From Tubulanus polymorphus (Eukaryota > Nemertea > Palaeonemertea > Tubulaniformes > Tubulanidae): a stretch of 64,000 nt of DNA. Position numbers and translations under genes: made by a program. The notes beneath the pieces were generated by a model. That model saw only the letters and a program-made list of their open reading frames with translations. It made no database searches and was not told the DNA's origin. The stretch spans positions 248,001 to 312,000 of the forward strand of contig NC_134036.1 of NCBI RefSeq assembly GCF_964204645.1, written 5' to 3'. This document shows, piece after piece, positions 22,624 to 34,916 of the stretch; the first letter of the stretch is position 1; each line of letters opens with the position of its first letter.

Positions 22624-25600
22624 ATGTTCGGCCGAATTCACTTCCTGGTTTTGCTGGTGTTACTGGTGAATACTGTATTTACTGGAGGAACCTCAGGTAA
22701 AATTATTTTCTATACTAAAATACAAAAATGGGCAAAAGAAATTGCTTTCTATTCTGTTGGCCAAATACAATAACTACAAAAAGGAACTGTGTCACTGTCA
22801 GGATTCAAACTATCAATTGTGGGGGGTGGAGAGCTCAGAGAAGAACTACAGAAAGAAACTCTGTCATTGTCAGGATTCAAACTATCAATTGTCGGGGGTG
22901 GAGAGCTCAGAGAAGAACTACAGAAAGAAACTCTGTCATTGTCAGGATTCAAACTATCAATTGTCGGGGATGGAGAGCTCAGAGAAGAACTACAGAAAGA
23001 AACTCTGTCACTGTCAGGATTCAAACTATCAATTGTCGGGGTGTGGAGAAGGCAGCATTTGGAAAGAACATTCTGTTTAAATAATTTTCTTCTTTTTTGT
23101 TACATCAGCCAAATGTTTTGGGAAGAGTTGTACTGGTTGGTTGTGCCATTGCAGTAATACAGCCGTAAAAGTATGTCCAATAAAGGATCAGAATGAAGGT
23201 GGCGCTTTAACGTGTCCAAATCCAAACACTGCATGTGAGTCTACAATAAAAACTCCACATCCCTGGACACCACCAGGATGGACCGGACCAGCTTGTCAAA
23301 TCGGTAAGTTTTCTGTGTCAACTGTTTCTACTCCAGTTAGTTATTCTGAAATGCCCATATAAGGGAAAAACGGAAATAAGATTTATCATTGATGAATATG
23401 TCAGACATCCGTGCTGGCTGATTGTGTTCGGCTAGAGAAACGATAAAAAAATTCACCAAAAAGTTTGGTTTTATCGCGAGAGAATTCAAAACGTTTTGTT
23501 TTCTTGCGTGCGATAACAAAAAGTGGTCAATGTGAATATTGTTTCATCTAGCCCTTAGCCGTACCTTTTTATGTACGGTCCGTCTCAGCTACCATACATC
23601 CGGGACTGTTGTGACCCAACAAACTGAGACACAACATTTTATCCCGTTGAGAAAACAATATCCTTAAATACAATCGATTTTACTCACGCAAAAATGTTAA
23701 TTTTATGTGGTTTTTGTTTTGTAGGAAACGTGGCTCGTGGTAAAACAGTTACAATGTCATCCACTTTCGGTGAGTCAACCGCTATCAAATGTACAGATGG
23801 ACGGACAGTAGCTGACAGTGATACTTCCAGCAACGAACTATGTCACACTAATGCGGATCAAGACGCCTGGATTAGAATTGATCTCGGAACTCAATACGTG
23901 GTACATGAAGTTACACTTTGGGATAGATCAGGAGCGACTGGTTGCGACGCTGAGTGGAGTGAGTACAGACAACTTTTAATTTCTGAGTAGAGTATTTTAC
24001 TCGTTCAAATCAAATCTGATAGAAAAAAAGTGAAACCATCAACTCGACACTCCTCGTTAGATAAGCCCGCTCTTGGTGAGAGATTCTTAAAATAAACCAT
24101 TATTGGTGGATTCTAGCAACCACGTGTATCTATCGAATGACCGCGGTAGACACGGGTCGAACATGAGGCTGGACTCAGTTCGATAACAAGTGTCTGTCGT
24201 ATCCATGGCGATATCGTTAGTTAAACCCAATTTGTTGAAATATTTTGATGCAACTTTACTTTATCAAAACTGCCGTAGAAAATATACGAATTTAACCGCT
24301 TCAAACTCGAATAGAATTTTTCTGCATCTGAAGCAATGGATGAAAATCTTTCATCAACTTTCCTAACTTCATGATGTATTATTGTCCTTCGCGATTTTTT
24401 GATTCTTTTAAATTTTTTCTCAGAAAAACGCGCGCGCAACCTGGAGATTCGAGTTGGAAGTTTAGCATCTAACCAGAAATGTGCTTACCAGGGCCCCCCT
24501 CTCTGTGGTAAACATGAAACATTAGAATGCAGCCCGGGTCCTGTAGTTGGACAATACGTTACTGTTCAACACAAGAACATTAGTAAGGCAGAGTATCTAA
24601 ACCTGGCAGAAATAGAAGTTATCGGGTTCAAATATATCGGTAAGTTTTTCTTAACTATTTGATTAAAGTTGAGAGTATTGATATAGATTATGAATGAATC
24701 TTATTAATTTCTGAAATGACAATAGCTCATCTGTTTTCTGATTAAATAGGTTAAGTAGTGCGGGTGACGCATTACATCTATCCTCCTCACTAGTCGACGC
24801 CATTAATATCGCATTTTATTATATACCGTCTTTAAAATCACCTTTAAAATGTCTGTTTAGCGCCCGGTGATTGCAGTAAGGGATCGAACTCATTTGGATG
24901 TATGATTGAATGTTATCCATGTTACACCAGTGAAAGTTGTAACTATTTGAGTGGTATCTGTGAATCTGGCTGTTCACAGAATTACATCGGAAAGTGGTGC
25001 GAGTCAGGTATATTACGCTGAATCATAGATTCCTGGGAATCTCACTCAATATTCCCTAAATATAGTAACCAATATGAACTAATATATCTTGAATCAATTT
25101 TTCTATTTCAGAATTGAAGTTATTTTCGAATTTGACAAAATCTGTGCTGACAGATAACAGTGTAAAAGTCAGTTGGACAGCTTACTCGGGTTCTGTAGTA
25201 GATTCAGGACGTGGTACTGTCAGCGTTCAGTATCAAGTCGTTCATCGTAAGACATCAGAAAACACTTGGACTAATCAGGAATCTGCAGGAGTCCTTACAC
25301 ATCACACAATTACTGGTTTAACGCCTAATACCGGGTATAACATAGCTGTTAAACTACAGAAATTAGTGAACAGTCAACTTATATCAACTGCGAGTTTGAC
25401 TAGTCCAATATTAACTATACAGACTTTGTGTGCAGGTAAAAACCCCTCATTCTTATAAACTCTTAATCATCAATTCAAAACATAGAATTGTGTTAAACAT
25501 GTTTGTCTTACTGCAGGTCCATTAAACGGTCCTAAAGATGTTCGTGTGGTGTCCACAGCGGTCGAGGACAGTAACACGTGGCCCCAGACAACCAATCTGA

Positions 25601-28600
25601 TACTTGCATGGACCGTAAGTGTGCCTCAACCAGAATTACATAAATTCACCTGATGCTCTGTTTATGCACCTTCTCTTTCACTGACACACGATACAAACTC
25701 ACGACTAAACGAAATTAGATACGATTTAAACAGAGCAGTGAGTTGTATATAAACCCAGATGCCCCAAATTGGGACGACCAAACCAAATTCAAAACTCTTC
25801 TCACGGATAAAAAACTACATGGTCCAATTGGGGAATACATCTCTCGAGGCTTTGAAATCCTAGATACTGGTAGTTAATAAGGAACCACTGTTATCCCTAT
25901 TATTGTTGTTATTGATGAAAATGTTTATGCTTTGTAAATACTACTTGTAAATACCACTCTGTACATCTCGACCCGAAATGGTGCAATCAGTACAATAAAG
26001 AGACTTTTGAATTGAATTTTGAATTGTAGTGAACTATTATTATGTTGCAGGCTTTAACTGCTGCAGAGTTACAGTGTGACGTCACTAAAGCTGTTTATCA
26101 AATCCAATATAAACAACTGAACGGACAAAAATGGACCACAACAGTGGCGCAACCTACCGGCCACACACTTACAGGACTAGAACCATATACTGATTATGAA
26201 ATTAGAGTTGGTGTAAAGAATGACGTCACTCAGAAGTTTGTCTACAACAAAACTATAAATTACAAAACAGCGACTGCAGGTAATTCAGAAACGAAACGAG
26301 ACGATCTTCTGAATTCCTGAAGGTTTCAAATATGAAACCAACAACGCGAAAAGTTCAGCGACCTTAGCAACTCGCTCAACAATCCAGTTTCCTAATAATC
26401 AGTATCTATGGTAATTACCCCGGTTAAGTAAATCGTCCATATCTTTATAACTTTCCATTTATTTCAGCTCCCGGGCCTGTGACGTCACTCACTGTCTCTC
26501 AGCAACAAACCGAGAGGGCCTTAAGAGTCACGTGGTCTGCACCCGATAAACCAAATGGAATTATCACTAAATACAGATTATGGTACAAACTTCTCAAATA
26601 TAAAACTTGTCCGACTCAAGCACAGGGAGGTGAACCTAAAGAGGTTTCGCCCTCACCAAATACTGCTGTAGAACATGTATTCACTGGGTTAAAGCCTCAT
26701 GCGGAATATGAAATCACGGTCTCGGCCGAAACCTCGGCTGGTGGCTTAGACTCAAACAAGAGGGCAGTTACCGGGACAACTCTTCAGTCTGGTTAGTTAT
26801 GAAATTATCATATTGAAAATGTTATAAGTTACATTCTTTTTGAATTGTTTTAGAGTTTAATGAACATTTCCATGTTACAGCACCAACTGGTAAACCTGGC
26901 GTGGCTGATGTCACTGTTGAGACTATTCCAAATAGCAAAATCAAGATTGACACTTATATTGATATCAACTTCAAGGATTTGGCGTGTGAAAACCAGCATG
27001 GACCTGTCAAACATTATAGATACAAGTTACTGGAGAAAGATACGATGAATCTTGTTAAAGATGGAACAACACCGAATAAACAGTTCAGAATAGATAAACT
27101 GGTCCCGTTTACAGAGTATGAACTGACGTATAAGTGGGTGAACAGTAAAGGTTCCAGTAATGAATCTCTAAGTAAAATATTCACAACTGACGAAGCTGGT
27201 GAGTTTTTCAATATTCAACTCATTTTGACTTCAAATTTGAGGAAATTGAAAGAAGCATGTTTGAAAGTATTTATACATTTCAGTTCCAGGTGTACCGATC
27301 CCTGAAGCTCGATCAGCTGCTCCAAACAGTATCATATTCGCGTGGAGTTCTCCTGTTCCTCCGTTAGCAAGAATAACCAAATATGCATTTAAGTGTGGTA
27401 ATTCAACTAAAAATAATTCGAAAATTCAGCAAATAACTACGGAGGATGTTGAACCCAATGATGTGCTTACAAAAACAGTGTCTGGACTCACACCAAACAA
27501 ATGGTATGGTTGCAAGGTAGGTTTGAATTTATAAATCCTATATTTGGTAACAATTCAAAATTGAAACTGAAAATATGTTCATGAATATTTACAGGTTGTG
27601 GCACTAGGTAAAAAGGGTTGGGGAAATTGGAGTGAAATTGTTTACTTTTTGACGCAGGTCGGAAGTAAGTAAAACAATTTGTTGAAAATGTCAATTCACA
27701 GAACCGTGTTATAAATGTTTAATTTGTCTGTGGTGTTTATTTCAGTACCAGGACCTCCCGCTTCTCTCGACTTCTCATTCACAAGGGATACATTTAAATC
27801 AACATTGACATGGGCGTCACCAAACAGTCCCAATGGTGATATCACTAATTATCGGGTAGGAATAATGTTGTTCTGGCCAGCAGAGGGCACCACCTGCTCT
27901 ATACCGTAACGTGTCTCCAATCTGTTTTCAGCTCACGTGTGAACCCATCAGTACAACTTCCACAACACCTTTACCAGACATAAAAACAGTTAATAAACCT
28001 ACGATCGAAGGCTCCATCACAACTTTAGACATAACGACGTCACTGATACCTTTTACTCAATACAACTGCTCAGTTTTTGCCTCGACTAGTAAAGGTGAAG
28101 GGTCGCCAGCCAGTGTAAGCTTCTGGTCACCGGGTAAGTCGTTAAAACATATCAAAATTCAACCTTATGTCACGTGCAACTAGTTAAGTATTCAACTGAT
28201 ATTTCAGGAAAAATAACAATTCCTCAACTGGTTGTCAAGAAAGCAGCGGTAACAGACACGACTGTTACACTTCAAATAACACGTGTTAACACTGGTAACA
28301 TTACGTAAGTGTCCTTCAGCCTTTTATCCATAGATAACGCATGCTTTTATAAAACAATATATTGTCTGATTTTCAGCGGTTACGAGGTGATCGTGAAGAA
28401 ACACGATGGACCAATCAACCGTCGCCGGAAGCGCGCAGTCAACCAATCACAGTACGTCTCATACGGAGAAGCTAAACAGCGAGGATTATCAGTTTATATT
28501 ACTGCAGTTCTACCACCGGAAGTGCCCTCTGAGTTTATAGTTGGTGATACACGTGACTATAGTGGTTACTTAAATGCTCCTCTAGAAACTGGGAAATCTT

Positions 28601-31600
28601 ACAGTTTTATTTTAGGAATCATTGAGAATTATAACGGAGTGAGTTCATCTTGTCTCTAAATGTGAATTGTAGTTTCCAAATTTAAAATGACTTCAATAAT
28701 TTGTTTTCAATTTTTCAGGAAACGTTTCGGCATTATCCGTCAATAGAACAGCAAGAAAGAATCATTGTTAAAACACCGTCTAGTAATGCAGGAATAATAG
28801 GTGGCGTTGTTGCAGTTGTTGTCATACTGATATTGGTTGCTGTTGTTCTAGTTATAATCTGGAGGTACGAATGATTAGCGGCCACCGTTTGATGACCACT
28901 ATATCCATCTATTTGAGACAATAAAATACGTCCAATTCCTATGTTCCAGACGTGGATGCTTCAAACGTAGGAATAAGCAGAACAATTCTCCTGTTCCAAT
29001 GAACAACATTATGCAAAATAATGGTGCAAGTGCAAGTCAAGCTCCTCCACCACTCCCAGCAGCTGTCAATCAGGGAACCGTCAATCAGGCGTTAGCAATG
29101 GGTACTGTGATTCAATAAGACGCACGTCTTTCTGTAATTCCTCCTTCTCCAAAATGAATTCGATTCTAGAATCTTATTTGCTCTATAGATGATGAAAATG
29201 AATACGAAGTGGTCGTAAGAGATGGTACCCTCATCAGCGAACTGTTGAACCATACGCTTAACAAGTCAGCGAACTCTTGGCAAGAAATGACTAAAGAATT
29301 TGAGGTAAATATAGAATATCAGTGGCAACCAAACGAGGTTAAGTCTTTAAGCGTGTGAGTTGAAATTTGACTAGAAAGTTCTGCATCTGCATGATATGTT
29401 ACCGCCTATTGTATAAATGTTGCACCCATAGAGTCAGTTGTGAGTTGAATGGAGGTTGAATTAAAACATTGAAGATGAACCAAGAGTCAAACTTAACCAT
29501 GAACTTGGACTCCAGATTGTTACAAACAGTTCCCAAAACGGTCAATAGGTTCATGATCGTCTCTGACTCTACGAAACAATCTGACTTAACTCCTGCCAGT
29601 AATCCAATAAGGTTTACTGTGTTTAAAAACCTTGAAAAGAAAAAACCTTGACTAACACCTAGGTCTCGTACACTCAAGACCAGCGTGCTTACTGTTAGTC
29701 CAACACGCCATTTGGCTCTCTCTCTGTCTGGTCAGTGGTTATACAACTTGAACTAATTGAATGATAACTATTTACAGAGCATACCCAAAACGATCAACGG
29801 GGCCAGCGTCAACGCATTCCTGAAGGCAAACTTCCATAAAAACAGATTCAAGAACATTATGCCCTGTAAGTATAAAGTAACTAAGAGGCAAATGTTGAAA
29901 CACTGATATATTTATAGACTCATTCTATAAACTTTTATAAGTTGAATTGTGGAACTTCCTCACATAGCATTCATGGTTTTTACATGAGGCTTTTGGTATT
30001 TACAAACTAACATCTGCATAGTTTATGTCATTCTATTGAGTAAATGCTGTTGTTTTTTCCAGATGATTCGACTAGAGTTGTTCTGGAACAAATCGGTGAC
30101 GATCCAACGTCAGATTACGTCAACGCCAATTATATTCGGGTAAATTATTCTCTTCGAGAAAATGAGGTGTCTACTGTTGTTGTTTCTGATGGTACTGTAG
30201 AACTGATAGGCAAGTTTTCTCTTGCTAATTATAGGGGTCGCAAGGTGATGAGACGTACATTGCGAGCCAAGGTAAGCTTTGAGTAATAAAGCTTTTGGTG
30301 ATTCATATTTTGAAAATCATATATATTTCTTCGTGTTGTTAGCCCCGATTCCAAGCACTTTCATTGACCATTGGCGGATGATTTGGCAAGAGAAATGTCC
30401 GGCTATTATTGTACTCACTGATCTGACTGAAGGACAAGACAATGATAAGAAGGTACAGAAATACTTTTAGATGCTACTATGTAAACAAGAGAATTAGGAA
30501 AAATTAGTCTTTTCATATTCCAATTGCAGGTGAAGTGTCATTTATATTGGCCAACAAAACTGAATACAAAAGGTCGATATGGAGATATAACAGTGACAGT
30601 TGCAAAGAAAATGGAAAAACACACTGAACCTCCTACTTTTGTACATTTTCTATCAATTACAAAGGTATGATCATATCTTTATTCTAGAAAGTAAACCATG
30701 TCCGATGTTACCTTGTTCCACATATGTAAATAAACTGTCTCTCTCGATGCGTAACGTTAGATTTATTTTATAGCGTGGCCACAAACAAGCGCATAATCTA
30801 ATAGTGTTTCACTATCGAGGATGGCCGGATCATGGTGTACCGTTCCCGGCTTCATCTGTTGTTCGTATGCAAGAGTTCATCAAACGGCGTCTCACCGAAC
30901 AGAACCAGGGACCAATACTCATACACTGCAGGTAAAGTTTGAGATAGAGAACAAAGTCGAAACATACTTGTTACTGAGAAGCTTCCTATGTATAGTTCCA
31001 CAACATTTGGTTCAGTTTCAAGACTCAAGAGTTCAAAACATTCATTTTTAAAGATTTGTCCAGGGCATAGGTCCCAAGGAATACCAGAAAGAACTGTCAA
31101 TATATTGTAATTGGACTACGTTTTTTTTATGATATGGATGTTTGTAGTGCTGGTGCTGGAAGGACTGGTAGCTATATAGCTACAGAATATCTACTGAGAC
31201 AGGCCCAAACTACTGGACGAGTCGGAATCTTCCCGCTGTATCGAAACCTGCGACAACAAAGACCAGAAATGATCCAGAACACGGTAAACCTTAATCTGTA
31301 CTAACTGTCTTTCATTGCACGATCTAAAATCGAGAACTTCTCAAACATGTTGTGTTTTACTATCATTTACTGCAGAAACAGTACATTCTCGTGCACCAGA
31401 TTCTACTGGAGGAACTGGTACTGGGACCGGTGGCATACCCGACCACGAGTTTCAGAGAATCATACGAGGAAATAAAAGCAATGCGTCCTGTATCTAGAAA
31501 CGTATCTGATAAAATAGAGGAGCAATTTCTAGTACGTATAGAGTTAGATAAGCTGCCTGAAGAGAAATTCTTACATATAAGAAAAACTTGTCAAAATGTT

Positions 31601-33187
31601 ATTTTAGATATACAAAGCATCTACTCCGATACAAGGTCCTGCCACGTTGGCGATTGCAAAGTTGCCAATCAACGTCAAGAAGACACGATACCAAGAAATA
31701 CTTCCAGAAACCAAATATCAAGCGAGGATTTCCAACGAAAAAGAGTCGTTCATCAATGCTTCATTTGTACATGTGAGTGAAGCTAAACTATGATAATTGA
31801 GATCATCTTTACTGTCAGCTCTTTTCTGCATGATCATATATCAATATCTATAGTTAGAACCTGCACTAAAAAGACGCCATATTTCATAAATGGAAAAATA
31901 TCACAATTGAGTTTATTGATCTTATATTTTCGAGATTTTTTCATTTTTCATTAATTTTATTCCGTTTCTGTAGATGGAATTTAAATGAATCTTGAAAATG
32001 TCCCATAAACAATATTATCATCATAATTGTGGGATATTTCATCATATCTACACTGAGTTAATATGGTTTTAATCCGTAATTTTTTCAAAACTCGATTATT
32101 CGGACAATTCATTGTTTTTACAGACGATCACTAATGACAACGTGTATATAGCTACACAAAGTCCGATGCCGAACACAATTACTGATTTCTGGCAAATGAT
32201 CTTTAAATATAACTGTGAACGTATCGTTATGATGCATCAAGAACATCCGCACGATCCGGTAAGGCTTATTCCAAATGTCTCAAATTACGTATTTGCTTTC
32301 TGTCCATACGAATGTGTAGATGTATGTTTTACAAAATTTCCAGACTTATGCAAATTACTGGCCAACCGATGGTGTTATGCAATTTGGACCGTTCGAAGTT
32401 TCGTTGGAACAATCGCATACGATGCCAAACGAACAAGTCATCTATCGTGACCTCATACTACAGACTGACAATGTAAGTGCTATCCTACAAAAGTTCGAAA
32501 ATAATATCAAGCCGTGAAGTATGAGTTGTTCTCGCTGGGATCTGATCCTCCCAAAGATTTATTTGAAAACGATTTTGATAGCAACCTTTCAGGGAAAGAT
32601 GGCCGAATTTACAGAATCCCCTTAGACATTTCTATTTACTATCACCTGATCAAATCAATTTGATTTCTTTGCTTTCACAGGAATCGCGTCAGATTCGTCA
32701 GATCCAGTTTTTAGGATGGCCTGAGGATGAGTCGGTTCCTGATGTACAGAGTCTATTTGACTTCGTGCAGCTTGTTACAAAGGAACGCGTCACCAGTCCG
32801 ATTGTTGTACATTGCATGTTCGTATCTTAGCAACGTCTAAGTCAATTATTCAAAAAACCATCACATATTTATTGATTATGCAAATTTACAGGGACAGCAC
32901 AACGAGAACAGGGCTATTTTGTGCGGCATTAGAATTGATCACCAAGGCGCCATCTAGCGAAGAAATCGATATCTATCACTGTATTCAAAAGCTACGAATG
33001 ACGCGACCTCAATTCATTCCAAATTTGGTAATTTCCTGATATTTTCTAGATATTCTGAATTGAGAACTTATAATGTTATTGATGTCTTTTGTTTATCTAC
33101 GTATTTCAGGAACAATACAAATTCCTGCATGACCTGGTGATACTGTATTTCCAAGGATTCGAAACGTACGCAAATTTCGTGCCCTAA
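22624..33187 (+). CDS. Receptor-type protein tyrosine phosphatase with F-type-lectin-like ectodomain (RPTP-1), 1740 aa, 33 exons
   Basis: Plasma-membrane receptor that should remove phosphate from phosphotyrosine. Order: signal peptide (1-24), eight-Cys EGF-like module (25-89), F-type-lectin-like module (90-239), second eight-Cys EGF-like module (240-288), seven FN3-like units (289-1044), TM (about 1068-1092), juxtamembrane tail with APPPLPA, PTP D1 and D2. D1 keeps the general acid (GWPDHG, D1350), nucleophile (HCSAGAGRTG, C1383) and RQQRPEMIQN loop. D2 has WPE (E1639) and HCMDSTTRTG (C1669), so it is probably regulatory. RRRKR at 972-976 is a furin-type site, as in other RPTPs cut into two chains. 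The lectin motif reads H-x26-R-S-G, without the usual Asp. Exons: 22624-22696, 23109-23303, 23725-23958, 24424-24639, 24861-25007, 25112-25435, 25517-25614, 26051-26279, 26468-26791, 26881-27198, 27284-27516, 27595-27664, 27746-27855, 27932-28133, 28208-28304, 28377-28638, 28719-28864, 28950-29101, 29189-29304, 29778-29865, 30063-30139, 30235-30271, 30343-30452, 30530-30664, 30774-30931, 31148-31283, 31376-31531, 31608-31772, 32124-32258, 32344-32472, 32681-32817, 32892-33027, 33110-33187. AATAAA at 33390. Confidence 0.88.
22789..23045 (+). repeat. 72-bp minisatellite in RPTP-1 intron 1, about 3.5 copies
   Basis: Each 72-bp unit contains CTGTCAGGATTCAAACTATC and GAGAGCTCAGAGAAGAACTA. The unit length is a multiple of three and at least four frames stay open. 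The same array is longer in RPTP-3 (50217-50640) and reduced to a fragment in RPTP-2 (around 35227-35255). Confidence 0.92.
25699..26026 (+). mobile_element. 3' end of a LINE-like retroelement in RPTP-1 intron 7
   Basis: The same intron of RPTP-3 (53152-53243) lacks this segment and shows the uninterrupted flanks (GATACAAAC next to TAGTGAA), so the insertion is bounded on both sides. Inside, 25746-25877 reads as a coding-like tail (YINPDAPNWDDQTKFKTLL, ending before TAA), followed by an AT-rich 3' end with AATAAA at 25994 and a TTGAATTGAATTTTGAATTG tail. The W-D-x-F-K-x-L-L arrangement resembles the C-terminus of CR1/jockey-type reverse transcriptases; the clade is a guess. Confidence 0.65.
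29655..29712 (-). mobile_element. Decayed SINE-like copy in RPTP-1
   Basis: Lies in the same intron (ahead of the exon starting AGC ATA CCC) as the tRNA-like elements of RPTP-2 (41211-41272) and RPTP-3 (58081-58145). It keeps GGTCTCGTACACTCAAGACC and the damaged A-box side but lacks the B-box half. This is an orthologous, older insertion. Confidence 0.5.
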
Positions 33188-33189
33188 TT

Positions 33190-34490
33190 AACATATAACG
33201 GAAGTCAGTTGCTCAAAGAAAGGAGATGGATAACATTATGTCATCATCTAACCATAAATGATATTCGTATTTAGCTGTGATATTTAGAAAGGAATTTTCT
33301 CATAATTTACCGAAACATTGCTAACAACTGACTGTATATAAGTTATCGTGCAGGTCCAGTTTCAAAAATCATACTCTTAATTTCGTAGAATAAACGATTC
33401 TATTCTAATCAAGTAATCCAGAAATCTGTTCGTCATAACCGTTTATGAGATGATTTATTTTCAAGTAAGATTTTTACAAAATTAATGAGTTAGGTAATAC
33501 ATTAAAGATGTAATAATATTAAATGAATGATAACCAATAGGAAATTAATGAAATTGTGTTACTTGGGAGGAAATTCTATACTAGTTGTATCCGATGAATC
33601 GTTGTATCTGAGTTTATTATGTTAAGGTTCACACTGTACAAAATAGAAGGCGTGTATTTTTACTGTTAACTAACTCAATCATATACTCGTTTAATGATAC
33701 TGAAAACAAACTGTATCTGATTCATGAACTAATGAAAACCGATATGTTTATTCAGTTGACTCCAGGTTGGAGCTTACAGATGAGAGTCTTGCACTGAGCT
33801 TGGAATAATCATTTGATTACTCCAAGCACTGAGGTGGCTAATTCTCCAGAACGAGTTTTAGTGAATGCAAACATTTGTGAAGCACTACAGAATCGAGGCA
33901 ACTTAAGCAGCAATCGAAATGAATTATTATCATATAGTTATAATTATCATAATTATTATCAGCATTATTATCATCAGTAAATGTTCATTATTATATAATT
34001 AAAATTGAAGTATTGAGAACTTGTCTATATATGGAACTGGGTTACAGACATCATATCGAAAATGTTTTAAGCTCAATCGGGTTCCTTGTGTCAAAGCCGC
34101 TCGTTCTAAAAGTTATAGAATTAGGTATATATCATTTATTCGTCTTTTTACAATTTTTGTTAACACGAATATTGAACTGTGATAACTATTTGCGCATGTG
34201 TTCATTATATATTTGCAATAAAAACCGCTTGCGAAATAAAAATATTTTAACGTTCTTAAATTTGTTTTGTTTTGTTTCTATTTTTTTGCTTAAGGTCGTC
34301 CAAAGCCTATTAGACTATTGTTCATTGTCACATGAAGTGCGCACACTGTAAGCAGCCAGCAGGACTCGAACCCACTTGCCATTCACCAGTGATTGAGTTT
34401 TTAAGATTTTCATTCCCAACACTTAACCTTCTGTCTTCTGCTTCATGAATGAAGTGACTTTGTGTCATAAGAAACTCATTTATTAAACTC
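33190..34490. other. Spacer after RPTP-1
   Basis: RPTP-1 3' UTR and AT-rich intergenic DNA. A tRNA-like B box in reverse (CAGGACTCGAACCC, about 34360-34373) suggests another decayed SINE. No gene could be supported; the frame at 34013-34351 is AT-rich and motif-free. Confidence 0.5.
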
Positions 34491-34604
34491 TGGACCCAGT
34501 TTAACAGTTCTGAGTTAAGATTTGACTCTGAGTTAAATCATCGGAAATGAAATAATTTAGTAACTCTCGAGTTAACAATAACCCACAACTGTGGAATTGG
34601 GTCC
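34491..34604. mobile_element. Foldback element with GGACCCAGTT ends
   Basis: The left end GGACCCAGTTTAACAGTT and the right end AACTGTGGAATTGGGTCC are imperfect inverted copies, with inner GAGTTAA repeats. It abuts the Ly6 relic at 34611 and resembles the element at 9761-9830. Confidence 0.6.
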
Positions 34605-34610
34605 TGAATA

Positions 34611-34832
34611 TCAATAAATTGACATTGAGTTCACTATGAGAAAACTTGACAATATCAGCGCAAACAATACTGCAAATAGCGACCCCTTGTGGGTGAAAGA
34701 AGAGTTACAGTAACTGCCACTCGAACAACACTTTATCTCCTTCGTATAAGTGGGACCTTTAATCGTCTCCTCTACACAATCCGGGCTACATTTCCTCGTC
34801 ATGAAGAAAGTACCGTCTCTTAGCGTAATCAT
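34611..34832 (-). pseudogene. Solo copy of Ly6-2 last exon
   Basis: The minus-strand frame reads TLRDGTFFMTRKCSPDC and ends KCCSSGSYCN plus a hydrophobic tail, nearly identical to exon 4 of Ly6-2. Homology stops inside the first codons of the exon, so the splice acceptor is gone, and no exons 1-3 lie nearby. A deletion of about 14 bases near the end shifts the frame and gives a different hydrophobic C-terminus. Probably non-functional. Confidence 0.8.
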
Positions 34833-34916
34833 TGATTACATGTTTACCCGACAAAATATAAATGGTACAAAAATTGATAAATTTGTGCCCGCATTGTTAA
34901 CAGGATGGTCTTATTT

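Noticed and set aside
31532..31607. Continuation of the exon 31376 frame through LVRIELDKLPEEKFLH as coding sequence
   Set aside because: The downstream D2 sequence is in another frame; a GTACGT donor and TTTTAG acceptor restore it in all three genes, and the RPTP-3 copy has a stop here.
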